From SXPK01 sp041168165 (lineage in GTDB: Bacteria; Planctomycetota; UBA1135; UBA2386), in contig JBEELK010000115.1 of the NCBI GenBank assembly GCA_041168165.1, forward strand, positions 1-14,132: a stretch of DNA of 14,132 nt, written 5' to 3'. This document shows, one piece after another, positions 13,534 through 14,132 of the stretch; positions within the stretch are counted from its first letter, which is position 1, and each line of letters starts with the position of its first letter. The translations under genes were made by a program, and so were the position numbers. The notes beneath the pieces are model-generated. The model searched no databases. It was not told the DNA's origin and saw only the letters and a program-made list of their open reading frames with translations.

Positions 13534-14132
13534 GCGACACGCGCGTCTTCGTGCTCGACGCAGCGCGATCTCGCGCGCTCGAAGAACACCTGCGCGTCGC
13601 GTTGCCGCCCGATGCCGAATGGCGTCGCGTCGAGTATGCGCGATTCGGAGTGAAGACGATGGGCGTGAGCCTCGTCTGCTACACGAGCGGCAAAGTGGTG
13701 GTGCAGGGCAAGTCGCTCGATGCGTTCGTCGGCGAGTTCTTGTCCGGCGCGCCAACGGGCGAGCAGAAGAAGCGCGATGACGATCCTGAACTGACCTTCG
13801 ACGAGCCAACGATCGGCTCCGACGAAGCGGGCAAAGGCGACTACTTCGGCCCGTTGGTAGTTGCCTCGGTCTACGCGGAGCCCGAGCGCCGCAAGGAACT
13901 GCTCGCGATGGGCATCGCGGACAGCAAGACGCTGTCAGACCAGCGCATGTTTCCGATGGCGGAGCTCGTCGAGCGCGGCTTCGACTGCGAAGTGCGCGTC
14001 TTGATGCCGCAGGACTACAACGCGCGCTGGCAAGCGGCGCAGAACGTCAACCACGTGCTCGCGGACCTGCACGCCGATGCGATCGCGACGCTGCTGTCGC
14101 GGCACCCCGAGGCGCAAGTGATCGTCGATCGC
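13530..14132 (+). CDS. rnhC: Ribonuclease HIII, 3' end outside the window
   Basis: This partial gene encodes 201 residues and runs off the window end. RNase HIII cleaves the RNA strand of RNA-DNA hybrids and clears primers and R-loops in the cytoplasm. The N-terminal TBP-like substrate-binding domain (residues 1 to about 75, with KTMGVSLVCYTSGKVVVQGK at 42-61) marks type HIII rather than HII. The catalytic domain opens with IGSDEAGKGDYFGPLVVAS (95-113), where Asp98 and Glu99 are metal ligands, then DSKTLSD (131-137). The third acidic residue is probably Asp200 in VIVDR, two codons before the window edge. GTG 13530 is the start; it overlaps the previous stop as GTGA, indicating translational coupling. 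The full protein is normally about 300 aa, so about 100 residues are missing. Confidence 0.93.
   Translation, partial: MSDTRVFVLDAARSRALEEHLRVALPPDAEWRRVEYARFGVKTMGVSLVCYTSGKVVVQGKSLDAFVGEFLSGAPTGEQKKRDDDPELTFDEPTIGSDEAGKGDYFGPLVVASVYAEPERRKELLAMGIADSKTLSDQRMFPMAELVERGFDCEVRVLMPQDYNARWQAAQNVNHVLADLHADAIATLLSRHPEAQVIVDR

Overview
The window is a GC-rich stretch of bacterial chromosome. It carries a chromosomal-type parAB pair with its own centromere site, followed by mostly envelope and secreted proteins. The gene mix suggests a Planctomycetota (or related PVC-group) bacterium: a short HNH protein of a type common there, large secreted proteins with planctomycete-like architecture, an RNase HIII, few clear Shine-Dalgarno sites, and many signal-peptide proteins of unknown role. 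This assignment is an inference from content. No rRNA, tRNA, CRISPR array, insertion sequence or phage gene was seen.

Region by region. (1) 86-1751: parA and parB overlap by 8 bp and form the chromosome-partition operon. A consensus parS palindrome lies inside parB at 1403-1418, so the locus is both the source and a loading site of the partition complex, and probably lies near the replication origin. (2) 1752-1945: a hairpin-rich gap separates parB from a convergent minus-strand pair. (3) 1944-3599 (minus): a 143-aa lipoprotein, then a membrane-anchored protein with a divergent cyclophilin-like domain. (4) 3744-5654 (plus): an HNH nuclease-like protein and a secreted gluzincin-like protein that has lost its metal-binding residues. 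(5) 5782-7665 (plus): a secreted, strikingly methionine-rich protein that may be DUF3352-like, followed by a 16-bp hairpin. (6) 7816-10272 (plus): an 818-aa secreted PIG-L/LmbE-type deacetylase with extra C-terminal domains. (7) 10279-12143 (minus): an acidic protein with two C-terminal membrane segments and a small secreted protein. (8) 12209 to the end (plus): an HExxH peptidase-like membrane protein preceded by a possible overlapping 25-codon upstream ORF, a small Bor-like lipoprotein, and RNase HIII, which is cut by the window edge just after its third likely catalytic Asp.

The parAB operon and rnhC are core functions. The genes between them look like a chromosomal run of envelope and exported proteins, not a defined island. 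I do not see a clear new multi-gene system. The items most worth a second look are the intragenic parS, the Met-rich protein, the altered PIG-L motifs, the pairing of a degenerate with an intact gluzincin, the uORF/hairpin at 12180-12270, and the clustering of the octamer GCGATCGC in the second half.
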